The notes under the pieces are model-generated. The model had not been told where the DNA came from and made no database searches. It worked only from the letters and a program-made list of their open reading frames with translations. A stretch of DNA of 64,000 nucleotides, from the NCBI GenBank assembly GCA_030704615.1, contig CM060733.1, forward strand, positions 4,216,001-4,280,000, written 5' to 3'. Both the position numbers and the translations under genes were made by a program. The stretch is from Takakia lepidozioides (Eukaryota > Streptophyta > Takakiopsida > Takakiales > Takakiaceae). Position 1 is the first letter of the stretch. Every line of letters starts with the position of its first letter. Positions 51,223 through 62,980 of this stretch are shown here, piece after piece.

Positions 51223-51855
51223 GGGGAAAAAAAGAGTTAAATCTGTAAGGGTGCAATACGCCTCAGGCGTCAACATGACCAAGATGAAAAATGAAGCTTG
51301 GGAACAATTGCATGGCGGCTCTTGTTGCTCAGGGCTACTCAGATATCAGATGGTTGGCAGAAAAGATGGGTGCAAAATCTGGCAAGCCTTTCTCGACTGG
51401 GGACATTATGCTTAGTTATTTTGTGATGCTGTCAAGATCTGTGGGGGTCAGACTGGGGTCACGTAAAAAACTTGAAGACATTTTGTCCTCCATGAGTCAA
51501 GTACCAGAGGGTGTTGCCACAGCAGGTGAGGTCATCGCGTTGGCTCGGAAGTATCGAGTTCAAATGCTGGTTCATTTCTTGCTTGTATTTTGTACCTTTG
51601 TCATTGTAAATCTCATTGGCTGCCAACTATCAGCCTTCCCGCACCTGTATCAGCCTTCCCCAACCTGTTGTTCACTCTGCTTGTGAAGTATGGCAATGGA
51701 GAGGGTTCAAAGTTTCTTTTCTTCCAGAGACTTGAGTTGGCAAGAGTCTTAAGAGTATTAAGTGCCATTTACTTTGGAAAAACATATGAACCGGGAACTA
51801 ACAGTGGAAGGGCCACTGGCACACCTTGGAAGATGTGTTCAGATTGCCACCATTA
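51223..51855 (+). CDS. Unrecognised conserved-looking protein, partial, with a possible frameshift
   Basis: After an acceptor (ATTATTGCAG|GGG) the frame reads GKKRVKSVRVQYASGVNMTK, MKNEAWEQ. One base out of frame it continues CMAALVAQGYSDIRWLAEKM, GAKSGKPFSTGDIMLSYFVM, LSRSVGVRLGSRKKLEDILS and EGVATAGEVIALARKYR, with a donor near 51559. A further piece (YGNGEGSKFLFFQRLELARV, LRVLSAIYFGKTYEPG) follows at 51688-51850. The composition and absence of stops look coding, but I do not recognise the family. The slip at about 51307 (CAATTGCATGG) would be repaired by one base, so it is either a mutation or a consensus error. Earlier exons, if any, may include 47703-47893. Confidence 0.4.
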
Positions 51856-53073
51856 GTCTCTGTATGCATTTGCATTTCCATCTATCTCCTTGGTGAAGGG
51901 AGGCCATGAACTTACAGATCTTCAATCTGGCAGGTATGTTGTGCAAAGAATGTACTCATAAGACGTGCCGTAGCCTTGTGGTCATTGACCCCGTGCCGAG
52001 ACATCTTTGCGACCTTCCTTGTCGCAGCATTCACAATAACTTTATTTTTGTACAGGGATTTGAACCCTTATAGCTATCTATTATAGCATACAAAATTATG
52101 GCTGAAAGGCCTTTAAAATTAACCATAAAGGTGAGGTCTGAGGTTGAAAACATGATATAATATAGTATTATATATTTATTTCTATTTAAAATATTAAAAA
52201 AAACATGTTATATTATTATTATTATTTTAATTATTAGTTCAATTGTTTTATATTCATTCTTATAATTAATAGTTAAAATAAATTCGTTATTATAAATATT
52301 ATATTTGATATATTTGAAATTTTGAAGATGTGATATGAGATATATTAGATATATATCTAATATATATATAGATCTGATTAGATATATATAGATATATCAT
52401 GAATATATATTGGTGATTAGATATAGATTAGATATATCTAATCTAAAATGATGAATCTGAGGTTGAAAGGATATGATAATATGATATGTAAAAGTAACAG
52501 TAAAAATAAAACATGACTGTAACTAGGAATGGTTGATTTATGATGATAGATAGAAACAAATGATTGATCGATGATGGATAGAATGATAATTGATTTATGT
52601 GGTGACATTCATAGATTATAGGAAGTTCTTAATTATATTTAGTTATTATTGTAATAAGTTATTAATAATATAATATTATATATTAATAATTTAATCTTTT
52701 TTATCTATAATTTTTTAATTATAATTAAATATTTATAATATTTAAGCTACATATACTATATTGATATCATGCTTTGAATTTTTTGATATATTTGTTGAAA
52801 TGATGTTACATTCAAGTGGCATGATAATAGTGTCATAAACTTTGATGATATATTGAAAATATGAGATAGTGTGCCTGATCATTTTGAAAATTAAATAAAC
52901 ATTATTTATTTAGAAAGTACTAATACTTTGTATAATATTGTATAAATGCACTGCAAAAACAAATCAAATATTTTATTATATTTTAAAAACCAATATTTTT
53001 TACATAATGTTGGACGACCAGAAACTCTATTATAACCGTTTTTATATGTATCTAGACTAGAAATATACCACAC
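51856..53073. other. AT-rich non-coding stretch at a sharp compositional boundary
   Basis: From about 52,100 the sequence turns strongly AT-rich, with ATATAT/GATATATC palindromic runs (52,330-52,450) and GATGATAGATAGA words. No genes are seen. The boundary marks the start of an ~11-kb AT-rich tract that holds only mobile-element-type genes. Confidence 0.7.
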
Positions 53074-54008
53074 TTATAATCTATTGGCTTGGTTACGATA
53101 TTTTGTACTAGCAAGTATTTCTAGAACAAAATTATCAATAAAAGGTGTAAAATTCAAAACATCATCTGTCATTCTACTAGGTGGTTTATGTCGATGTTGT
53201 AAAAACCTATTTGCAAGGTTTATACTTTGACCAACATAAACTTTTCTATTTTGCAAACACGTTATCTTGTAGATAAAAATTTGAGGTTTGGTCACTTTTT
53301 TGATTTTTTTGCAAGAGAACCTTTTGAGGCAGTCACTGAACTTGGATTTAGAGTTGATGTCTCTAGGAAGACCCGTGATTCAATAACATACATCTGAGAA
53401 ATTTCAGATGTGTAGGTGTAGTCATCTTGAACTTCAGAACCATCTCGTTTGGATCGAGCTTTCTTCAATACTTTATCAGCATCGTTGTATGTCAGATTCT
53501 TCATGTGAAAAATGTCGATGTCAAAATCAAAGTGAAGCTCCCTTATCTGGTACACTCTGATTTCTTTGGTGTGACTATTCAATAAATTCATGTTGTCCTT
53601 TTTTTGTGAGTGTTTTTTCGTCGAAAGTCTCTTGAAAAATGTGAAGAAAGTACTTTGTTGCACCTACAAAATAAAACAATCGCCAGTTTTCAGTTCAAGA
53701 TCACGTATTTAATAAATAAATGAATCAACAAATATATAAATAAACAAGTTTTATGAATATGTTATACCTGTAGCAGGTTCATCTCCAAACTTTATTTCGG
53801 AATTCTTCTCGAAAGGTGAATCCACCATCGACAAACTCCTTAGTAGCGCGGCCAGATTCAAATCCTGCAAAAAAGTCGAGAGGATGCAAGCCACAATTAT
53901 CTGCAAGCCATGTCTGAGACTGTAACAAATGATGATATGTTTTTCCAGGTTTAGGATTTCGGACAGGTCTTTCAACAACTCCGTTGGCTTCTGCTTTGCT
54001 TCTTCCAA
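53074..54008 (-). CDS. GIY-YIG nuclease-containing gene, AT-rich mobile type
   Basis: The C-terminal part (53295-53074) encodes FIYKITCLQNRKVYVGQSIN, LANRFLQHRHKPPSRM and VLEIL: the GIY-YIG core (here IYK...YVGQ), with the following Arg and His of the nuclease family. Just upstream (53663-53296) lies a 120-residue segment without a known domain (IRVYQIRELHFDFDIDIFHM, then NDADKVLKKARSK), ending KKSKK in another frame across an A-run. A one-base slip there would fuse the two. A further exon lies at 54008-53768 (donor GTATAA). The domain resembles homing-endonuclease-type GIY-YIG proteins more than Penelope retroelements. Role inferred: DNA cleavage for mobility. Confidence 0.6.
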
Positions 54009-54939
54009 CAGATCCTCAAATATGTGGGAATAGTTTACAACGTCGGTCTACGAAAAACACAGAAAGAAAGACGTGTGAATAATCATATAGTGGATTAAAT
54101 AAATAAAACATATAAGTACTTACAAAATATACAACCACTGAATATAAAACAAACAACAATATTCATACCTGTTTTGAAGAACTGCCCATATCTGTATGGT
54201 AGAGAAAAGAACAAAGAAAGAAACAGATGAAGAAATAAATTGAAATGAAAAAGAACGAAAAAAAATGATAGACAGAGATTGAAGAAGAACGAACAACAGA
54301 ACGGAAAAAAAATTAAAAAAAATTAAAAATAAAAATTGAAATTTTTATTCTGCCGAAAAACTCACACAAAAGAATAAAGATCAGAAAGAAACATAAATAG
54401 AGAACAAAGTGAAGAACAAAAAACAAAAGAAAGTTACTGAAAAGAACCAAGCAACAGCTCTATTTTGCCAAAGAACCGAAAGAACAAGGAAGCATAAACA
54501 TACAACAGAAACAAAGAAGAAACACAAATGAAGGTAAAAGAGCAGGACTGAGAGACGGTTCTCTTGTATGCAAAGAACTTGCCGAAGAAAGAGAAGAAAA
54601 TGATCTTCCTTCTCCGTACTTATAGGGGGAGAAAAATGAGGTATAGTAAAGAAAGATGAATGTAAAATTCCCTAATTGGATGAAAATAGTATGAAAAGTT
54701 GCTATTTATTAACTTTATCCCACAATTTTTTTACATAGACTAACTCATGAAGGTTTATTCAAAAATAGATGTCGGTGAATTGCAAATAGTTGTATGAACG
54801 TTTATCGAGAACAAAATTTTATTTTAATTGTAATCAATGGTGACAACCTACAAATTTTGTCGGTACATAACAATAAATAGTGCATGTGATTCATAAATGT
54901 AATGACCAAAGTTGATACATTTATTGTAGTAGTTGATTT
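54009..54939. other. AT/purine-rich flank of the GIY-YIG gene
   Basis: A-rich runs of AAGAAAGAAC-like words occupy 54,170-54,600, possibly a 5' UTR or intron of the minus-strand gene. From about 54,760 the sequence is the unit that precedes each hairpin array (CGAGAACAAAATTTTATTTT, GTGACAACCTACAAATTTTG). No further gene is seen. Confidence 0.5.
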
Positions 54940-55715
54940 TTTTTATATCCCTTAGGACTCCTTAGTGCTGCCCTAAGGAGTCATATAGGCAATTATAAAT
55001 AATAATCTACATATTCTTATTTTCCCCCTCTTAGGACTCCTTAGGGTTGTCCTAAGGAGTCCTAAGGGAAATTATAAATAATAATCTATATCTTTTCATT
55101 TTCCCACTCTTAGGACTTTTAAGGGGTGCCTTAGGGCTGTCCTAAGGAGTCCTAAGGGCAATTAAAAATAATAATTTATATGTTCTCATTTTCCCACTCG
55201 TAGGACTCCTTAGGGGTGCCCTAAGGAGTCCTAAGAGCGACTATTTATAATAATTTATATATTTCTATTTGTTTCTCCTCTTACGACTTCTTAGGGCCAC
55301 AATCTGAAATATGCCCATGCATCACAAATGGATGTATGACCATTTATCGAGAACAAAATTTTAGCAAATAGCTTAATGAATGTTTATCGAGGACAAAATT
55401 TTGTTTTAATTGTAATAAATGGTGACAACCTACAAATTTTGTCGGTACATAACAATAAATAGTGCATGTGAATCATAAATGTAAAAGTTGATACATTTAT
55501 TGTAGTAGTTGATTTTTTTTATTTCCCTTAGGACTCCTTAGGGCCGCCCTAAGGAGTCTTAAGGGCATTTATAAATAACAATTTATATATTTTTATTTTC
55601 TCCCTCTTAGGCCTCCTTAGGGCTGTCTAAGGAGTCCTAAGGGCAATTATAAATAATAATTTATATGTTTTCATTTTTTCACTCTTAGGACTCCTTAGGG
55701 GTAATATTTTGATCA
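54760..55715 (+). repeat. Left array of CTTAGGACTCC hairpin repeats
   Basis: Two blocks of a ~180-base leader (54,790-54,945 and 55,320-55,520) are each followed by three to four ~75-base units. A typical unit, at 55,030-55,066, is CTTAGGACTCCTTAGG, GTTGT, CCTAAGGAGTCCTAAG: a perfect 16-bp stem with a 5-base loop. Spacers are AATTATAAATAATAATYTAT. The same leader and units recur inverted at 59.65-61.66 kb. Confidence 0.88.
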
Positions 55716-55867
55716 TATGTCAATGTTTCATATTGCATACTATGGAAAATTTGTAGATTACATGAATGCATATGTGCACTTTCATTTACCATATTTACAT
55801 TTGATGTATGTATTGTTGGAAGTATATTAGTACAAGTTAGATGTTCTTCATTATTGAGATTATAATT

Positions 55868-58483
55868 TTATAAAATATTTACTATTAATTGTTGAGTTTG
55901 TTGAGTTGTATATAAATTTCTAGATGAATAAGGTTGTATAATATTTATCAAATCTGATTCATTTGTCAAAATACGTCGTAATTTACATTCCATAAAATTT
56001 GATTTTGATGTATTTGAGGCAGAAATTAGGTCAACTTCATTTTCAAATGGTACTTTATGTAATAAAACACTATAAAAGTATGGTTTTGTATGATGGGCTG
56101 GATGATAATTTGTAAATCTTACTATTCGATTTGTACAATATATATAATTAATCAATGCATCACGGCCTTGTAAAATTTTATTTTTAATTGGTTTTTTTTC
56201 TATGATGTACTGAGACCAATATTGGATGAATGTAAGATGTAAAAGACTTTCTGGTCTCATCGAATATAAATCAATGGGATGAAGAGATAAGTTGTTAGAT
56301 TTTTTGAATAAATCGTGTTCTATGTTGTACAGGTGCACTATTAATGTAATAAACAGCTTCACTTCTTTGAATTATAGGTATATTAGATAATGTAATTGCT
56401 GCTTCTGTTATAGATACTGGCTTACTAAGAACATACTTTTAATTGTATTTCGGATAAATGAGTAAGTCCTAACTTCATAGCATCATTAGCATTTAAATTT
56501 AATTTTTCAGTAGGTTCAGCTTTCATTATATATTTTAAGGTATATAACGACCAATCAGTATTTGTAATTCTTTGTATGTTTGAATGGGCATTCCATAATA
56601 AAGATATAACTAGATGATATGGTACTATGTTCTGATGATCTGTACCTTCACCTCGGGGATATTCCCTTGTTTGTGTTGTCTGGTTTATTGCTGGGATTGT
56701 ATTTAAAAACGGTTCATAAGGAAATCCATATTTACAAATTGGAGAATTTTTCTTACAACCATAACGGTTACATTTATGAATTTGTTTTCTTTGAATAATA
56801 TGATGTAATTTGTAATCCAAAGAATCTGAAGTTGTCGATGTTATTTCTACATCTCGAGAATCTATCCACAAAATAATATGAGCATGAAGGGAAGTTCCTC
56901 GGTGTTGAACTTCATATCGAATAATATAATGTAAAACTCACCTAATATATGATATTTATTTAAAATAACGTACTTCATAAACATTTGAATTCGGGTATGG
57001 AAATGATGAGCACATTCTATTGCACAATCCGACCAATTAAAATTAAAATTAAATATTTTAACAATTTCTTCAATATCATCTATTTCTTTCCACCGTGTTT
57101 CAGATATTTCATCAGCAGTTAGTGTCAAAACAAAATGTGGCATTCCATATTTTTCAACCATTGCAAGTAAATCTTTCAAAAAAAATTTATGATATTGAGG
57201 AGATCCAGGAATAGATGATGGAATTGGATATTTAATAATATGTTTCATAAGTGTATCATCAGTTGCATTTGGATTTTTTTTCTTGTATAACTTTATATCT
57301 TTTTCTAAACAAATATCTTTTACTTGTTTTGCTATTAAATGACATTGTCGTATTTGATACATGAGAAGAACATAAGGTTTATATAAAGTGAATGGTGAAA
57401 ATAAAGTGTTACATCTCATTTTTAAGTATCCATTTAAACCATCCTTAAAATTTGTATAGTGTCCTTTTCCATGTGGAAATAGAAAAGGAAATAAAATATT
57501 TTCTAAAGTTATTTTTAAAAAATATTTGGATGCATATTTTGTGATGCTAATCCTTCTATATTAATTAAAAATGGTCGATTTATTACAGCATTTCTTACCT
57601 GTATGTTTCCAACATTATAAAGTTGATTTTCATTATATTGAATTGTATCAGAAATAGGTGTTACATCATCTAAAATTGTCATAGATTGTAAATTAGGACA
57701 GTTTAAAAATGTTCGTAATGGCCCTTCTGATACAAATTTTTCAACTATCTCTTGTATACATCGATATGGAAGTACACAGACACCTGATGTATGATTTGGT
57801 AATTCAGATAATGTCATAAATATTGAATGATTGGATTTGTTAATAGATTTTGAGCTAATATAGTTGATATTTGATTACTGATATATTCTCTATTAGTACA
57901 TGTATCTTCTTCGTGATTCCAAATAATTATAGCATTATCTAAAATTGATCTTTGCTCTACTTCACCCAACCCATATTCATTATTATTTTTTTAAGACTTA
58001 AACTTATATCGATCACAGTTAATAATTGTACATGTAAAGGATGAGGTTTTAAATTTTTTTAATGGAAAATATACAACATTTGATATTCTATTTTTATTTT
58101 TTACACATTTATTACACACATTTCATGTATTTTCTTCAATGTTTTCTGTATAATCTCTTAGATATATATTTGCTATTTGATATGGTGATATGATACAACT
58201 CGGATTTTTACTTTATTTTCTTTGAAATTTTGGAGATAACTATTAAAAAATATTACTCCACATATGAAGCACCATTCATTTTAGACACCATTGTAGAAGT
58301 AAATTTTTCCCAAAAATACTGTAATTCATTAGCATTATACCATGAATCACAGTATGGAAGGAACTGACGTTTTCTTTTTGTCCCACAACATAACTTAGCA
58401 AATATTCGACGTTCATGAATAGATCGACTCATATCAATAGTTAGATAATACAATATTATTCGACTATCCAACTTCACTTTCAA
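55868..58483 (-). pseudogene. Helitron Rep (HUH nuclease) region
   Basis: Read on the minus strand: DSRIILYYL and CDSWYN (58,480-58,260), then LPNHTSGVCVLPYR, FLFPHGKGHYTNFKDGLNGY, SPQYHKFFLKDLLAMVEKYG, MPHFVLTLTADE, EVQHRGTSLHAHIILWID, HKCNRYGCKKNSPICKYGFP and WSLYTLKYIMKAEP. RGTSLHAHIILW is the HUH motif of Helitron Rep endonucleases, which nick and join single strands during rolling-circle transposition. FPHGKG and LKYIMKAEP are typical of the Helitron-like N-terminal family. Frames shift several times (near 57,510, 56,920 and 56,390) and no helicase follows in this orientation, so the copy is broken. The nucleotide composition is extremely AT-rich. Confidence 0.85.
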
Positions 58484-59649
58484 TCAATATAGTATTATAT
58501 AAAATGTATATATATATTATTAAGTTGGGTTCGAAGGACTCTCACCAAATATTATGTAATTATCACCATTTTGGTCCAATATCAGAAGATGATAGTTTCA
58601 TTCGAACAGATTATCGCGTCCACTATCACATTTGTCCAGTTGCACACATTATCGGTCTTCAGGACACCTTTCTCCACTTTCACGGATCATCACCTTTCCA
58701 GTCGCCTTTGTCCAGTTGAATGGATTATCACCCTTCGAGTCATCTTTCTCCACTTAAACGGATTATTCTAGACGAGGTCTTTAAACTAGAAAACTACAAT
58801 TCTAGTTTGTGGTCACAGATAAGTTCTACAAACACTCCCTTGTAACTACACAGTACTTAAACATATAACAATCGAGCATGTTTCAAGATCTACGACATAA
58901 CATTCAACTTCACTTTCATTTTCTGAACATTCAAAGATCAAAAATATAACAAATATGATTCTAAATATTTCGTTCTATTTCTTCTCTCTCTTTTGCTCTC
59001 TGTTCTGATCACTTAAAAGAGTTTGATTATAAACAACTTTGTCAAAAACTACCGAAGATGTACAACAAAGATATTGGAAGAGACTAAGAGGGATCCTGAT
59101 ATATTCAAAAGCAATAAGAGATTGTGAAGAACTCTGAAAGACTATGAAAAACTCTGAAAAAACAGCAACTGATTAAAAAGCAATAGACTGGAAGATAGTG
59201 AAAGACTAAACAAGTTCAGAGCTAGCGATTGTGTGTGTTCATTGTGAAGTTTACATACATATATATTTTTTTTATAATGACATTTGATAGATACGTAAAT
59301 TTTAACTTTTGATGTTAAATTACAATAAGTACTAGATGTAAAGATTTATGAAAGCTAATTATTAATCACACCAACCACATGTAGCTTTCACTACTAGAAA
59401 CTAACTAGATATATAGAAACAGACAAAATATGTAAGTTGTCATTCTTTATTACAAATAAAACAAAACTCTATTACTGATCAGTATTAAAATGGTTGTTGG
59501 TTACATTAATGTGAGATCCACTAACTCCATTATTTATTCAGATTCAAAATAATCATCTCCACCTACTTCACTTATTAATCTAAAAATATATATAGTAGTA
59601 ATTGTGTTAGGTTGGAAAATTAAATATTAATTATAATAATTTTATTATT
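58484..59649. repeat. AT-rich stretch with a ~50-base minisatellite
   Basis: 58,590-58,770 contains about four diverged copies of TTTCTCCACTTTCACGGATTATCACC-type units (CACTATCACATTTGTCCAGTTG, CACCTTTCCAGTCGCCTTTGTCCAG, CACCCTTCGAGTCATCTTTC). The rest, to 59,649, is AT-rich with no coding signal. Confidence 0.55.
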
Positions 59650-61670
59650 TATATTCGAATTTAAGATTTCTTAGGATGACACTAATGAGTTCTAAGAGGA
59701 AAAAATGGAAACACATAAATCATCATTTATAATTTCCTTTAAAAAGTCGTTAGAGAAAAACAAACATATAAATTATTATTTATAATTACCCTTAGGCGGC
59801 CCTAAGGAGTCTTAATAAGGGAGAAAATAGAAAGATGTGAATTGCTACATATAGTTGTCCTTATGACTCCTTAGGGCACTCCTAAGGAGTCCTAAGAGGT
59901 GAGAAATAAAAAGATATAGATTATTATTTATAATTATCTTTAGGAATCCGTAGGACGGCCCTAAGGAATCATAAGAGTGGGAAAATAAAAACATTTAAAT
60001 TACTATTTATAATTACCCTTAAGACTTCTTAGGACAGTCCTAAGGAGTCCTAAGAGGAAGAAAATAAAAAGATATAAACTACTTTTTATAATTGTCCTTA
60101 GGGCTATGATTCATTGTGGAAAGATAACTAGAAGAAACCTGCATGGGTAGATGGTCAACTGGAAGCCGCAGCAGCAGCGGCACAATTGATAAAATTAGGC
60201 ACTGCTAATGAAGGTAGTGGATTGCTGAAGTTCGAAAGATGTCAATGTATGCATCTTCTGCTCAGGCATTTGGAAGTCTACATAGACTTTGCAGCTTTGT
60301 GCATTTTTGTAGCAGCACCGGATTAGATTATGGAACAGATCTTTGAACATTAAGTCACGTTGTATTTGAATCGATGTTCCAATTTCAAATGTGCTTTCAT
60401 GTTTCAATGGTGTTTTAGTGTACTTTCAATGGTGCTTTCATGTTTTAATGTTGCTAGAGGCCCATGACTACGGTCATGTACACGACTATCTCCCATCCAC
60501 AGAGCCTCTGCCACGTGCCACTTTCACCCTTCGTGTTCGCCCATACTCGTGCCACGTGCAGTATCTAGAGTGCGTCAGGGAAGTCATATGCTCCAGTCAT
60601 AACGAAAGTCATATGCTCCAGTCATAACGACCCGTGTCATGTCCAGTCTTCTCCACGTGTTGTCCTGGGGTTAATCTGCAGAAATCATATATGTCAGTCG
60701 TAAAGACCCTGTCGTCTTCCTTTTGACGTGACACGTGGCATATCCCTTCCGTTCCACTTGAAGCTGACATGGATTCGCAGTCATGTACTACAGTCTTATC
60801 AATGACTAAGATTAGGCGTCCCCGTTGCCACGTAAGAGTGGGAAAATAAAAATTTATAAAATATTATTTATAATTGCCCTTAGGACTCCTTAGGATAGTC
60901 CTAAGGAGTCCTAAGAGGAGGAAAACAAAAAATATAAATTGTTATTTATAATTGTCCTTAGGACTCCTTAGGGAAATTAAAAAATCAAGTACTACAATAA
61001 ATGTATCGACTTTTGTCATTATATTTATGAATCAGATGTACCGTTTATTGGTATCTACTGACAAAATTTGTAGGTTGTCACCATTTATTACAATTAAAAC
61101 AAAATTTTATTCTCGATAAATGTTCATACATCCATTTGTAATGCATGGACATCTATCTAGATAGTCGCAAGAGGGGAAAAATAGAAATATATAAGTTCTA
61201 ATAATGAATTGTCATATATAACTGTCTTTAGGACTCTTTAGAGCACTCCTAAAGAGTCCTAAGAGGTGGGAAATAAAAAGATATAAATTATTATTTATAA
61301 TTGTCCTTAGGACTCTTTAGGACGCCCTAAGGAGTCCTAAGAGTGGGAAAATAAAAACATATATATAATTTTTTATTTATAATTGCCCTTAGGACTCCTT
61401 AGGGAAATTTTAAAAAAAAAGGTACTACAATAAATGTATCGACTTTGGTCATTATATCTATGAATTGGATGTACCGCTTATTGGTATCTACCGACAAAAT
61501 TTGTAGGTTGTCACCATTTATTACAATTAAAACAAAATTTTGTTCTCGATAAATGTTCATACATCCATTTGTAATGCATGGACATCCATCTAGATAGTCG
61601 TAAGAGGGGGGGAAATAGAAATATGTAAATTACTATAAATAGTCGTCATTAGGACTCTTTAGGAGAGAAT
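59650..61670 (-). repeat. Right array of CTTAGGACTCC hairpin repeats, inverted copy of the left array
   Basis: Hairpin units run 59,655-60,105, 60,835-60,975, 61,205-61,395 and end at 61,660. The leader occurs reversed at 60,985-61,190 and 61,410-61,610 (GACAAAATTTGTAGGTTGTC, TTCTCGATAAATGTTCATAC). Order and orientation mirror the left array, so the Helitron Rep lies between two long inverted repeats. The array is split at 60,110-60,830 by an unrelated insertion. Confidence 0.88.
60110..60830. other. GC-richer insertion with a cluster of CACGTG motifs
   Basis: This segment differs in base composition from the surrounding array. Perfect CACGTG palindromes lie at 60512, 60553, 60654 and 60732, with CACGTA at about 60,824. 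A 23-base direct duplication (GTCATATGCTCCAGTCATAA) sits at about 60,584-60,630. No ORF has a domain. It could be a promoter-like or LTR-like fragment of another element. Confidence 0.45.
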
Positions 61671-61687
61671 TAAATCTTCTAAAAATG

Positions 61688-62476
61688 GTGTACATATTAT
61701 TGAAGGGTCACCAGGAAGTGGTCAGATATTTTTTATTAAATATATAACTTATCAATTCTCAATAGAAAAAAAATGTACTACTATGTGCCACAACGGGAGC
61801 TGCAGCAACACGTATTAGCCCGTATGCAAAAACGGTTCATTCCCAATTTGCTATACCAATCACAGGTCACCCAGCTCGATTATATGAAAGTAATGAAAAA
61901 AAATTTCAACTACAATCTGTTGATATTATTATAATAGATGAAATATCAATGATGACTTCCGAAATTATCCAATTTGTATTGCGTAGACTTCGACATGTTG
62001 ATCCACAATTTAATAGAACAAAATCCAAAAAGTTATATCTTCTAGTGGGTGACCTTGCTCAATTACCTCTAATATGTATACAAAAAAATAAAAGTCATTC
62101 GTTAAATTGTATGTGTCATATTTCATGTTCTCCTGTGTATCAATCAGCCCACAAACATATTCATACTTCTGCAATTCGACATTCATCTGATTTAGAATAC
62201 TTATATTTTTTAAATATTATGAGAAATAAAAAACCCCTTGAGTCAGAAATACATGATACATTAAATTCTTGCTATATACAACCCGAGACTATAGAGCTTC
62301 AAGATTGGTTATACGATTCAAAATGGCATGAAATTTCTGAGATATGCATTGGTGCAAAAGTAATGTTAACTCAAAATATTAATTTATACTGCCAACGGTT
62401 CAATTGGAACAGTTACACAAATTCAAGCAACATCAAATCCCCAAACAATTACATCAATATTAGTACTCCTACATAA
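61688..62476 (+). pseudogene. Helitron Pif1-like helicase, N-terminal part, inactivated
   Basis: The start reads VHIIEGSPGSGQIFFIKYIT, a Walker A motif with the essential Lys replaced by Gln (CAG, about 61,723). After a frame slip it continues AATRISPYAKTVHSQFAIPI, TGHPARLYE and VDIIIIDEISMMTSEIIQFV (Walker B, DE), then LYLLVGDLAQLPLICIQK. This is the Pif1 family order of plant Helitrons. Further on come IMRNKKPLESE and EICIGAKVMLTQNINL. The frame fails at about 62,476. The piece is on the opposite strand to the Rep region and separated from it by the right hairpin array. Confidence 0.82.
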
Positions 62477-62522
62477 TTCTGGCAATAGTATACCAGTGTC
62501 TAATTATTATTATTATTATTTT

Positions 62523-62712
62523 GTGAAACCTGGGAGCGACTGCTCACAATTCAGGCCCATGAGGAGGGGAAAATTTAACCCCCTTCCAGATAAGCCATTA
62601 GGCACACAGGTGGGAAACGTCACCACCAGACCAACCGGTCACGAACAATCCACACACCAGGCATGACAATGGGTTTGAACCCCAAACCACTAGGGCGACA
62701 CACTGTGCACTT
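62523..62712 (-). repeat. SINE-like dispersed repeat (copy 2)
   Basis: From AAACCTGGGAGCGACTGCTC to AGGGCGACACACTGTGCA this matches copy 1 beside the MULE, including GGGTTTGAACCCCAAACCAC, whose reverse complement carries a GGTTCAAACCC B-box-like sequence. A third partial copy (GTGAGCTGTCGCTCCCAGGT) lies at 62,994-63,015. This copy sits between the two helicase fragments. Confidence 0.65.
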
Positions 62713-62725
62713 ATTTAAATGACAT

Positions 62726-62980
62726 CTAGATGTAACTCTTGAAAGACATACGTCCCGGTGAAAATGCTTCTTTTATTGATATCATTACATTTGAAGATAT
62801 TGTTGCACCTTGAGACTTGTGACCAGTCATGACATATGCTAATGTCAATGGAAAAGTTGTTTTAGTATATTTAATTCCATTTTGATGTATATATGCATAT
62901 AATAAACATTTATTATCTATTCTCCTCTCACCATCAAAGGGATTGAATAAACCTTTATTATGCACTATCCTCTCACTATC
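62726..62980 (-). pseudogene. Helitron Pif1-like helicase C-terminal fragment
   Basis: The minus strand encodes KTTFPLTLAYVMTGHKSQGA, then TISSNVMISIKEAFSPGRM. FPLxLAYAMTxHKSQGxT is the motif V/VI region of Pif1-family helicases. It is opposite in orientation to the N-terminal helicase part 250 bases away, so the two are not one gene now. FDGERRIDNK before it matches the family's preceding segment. Confidence 0.75.

Noticed and set aside
53074-53295. Penelope-like retroelement from the GIY-YIG domain
   Set aside because: No reverse transcriptase is nearby and the motif spacing looks like homing-type nucleases.
54950-55700. CRISPR array
   Set aside because: Eukaryotic context, palindromic units with near-identical spacers and no cas genes.
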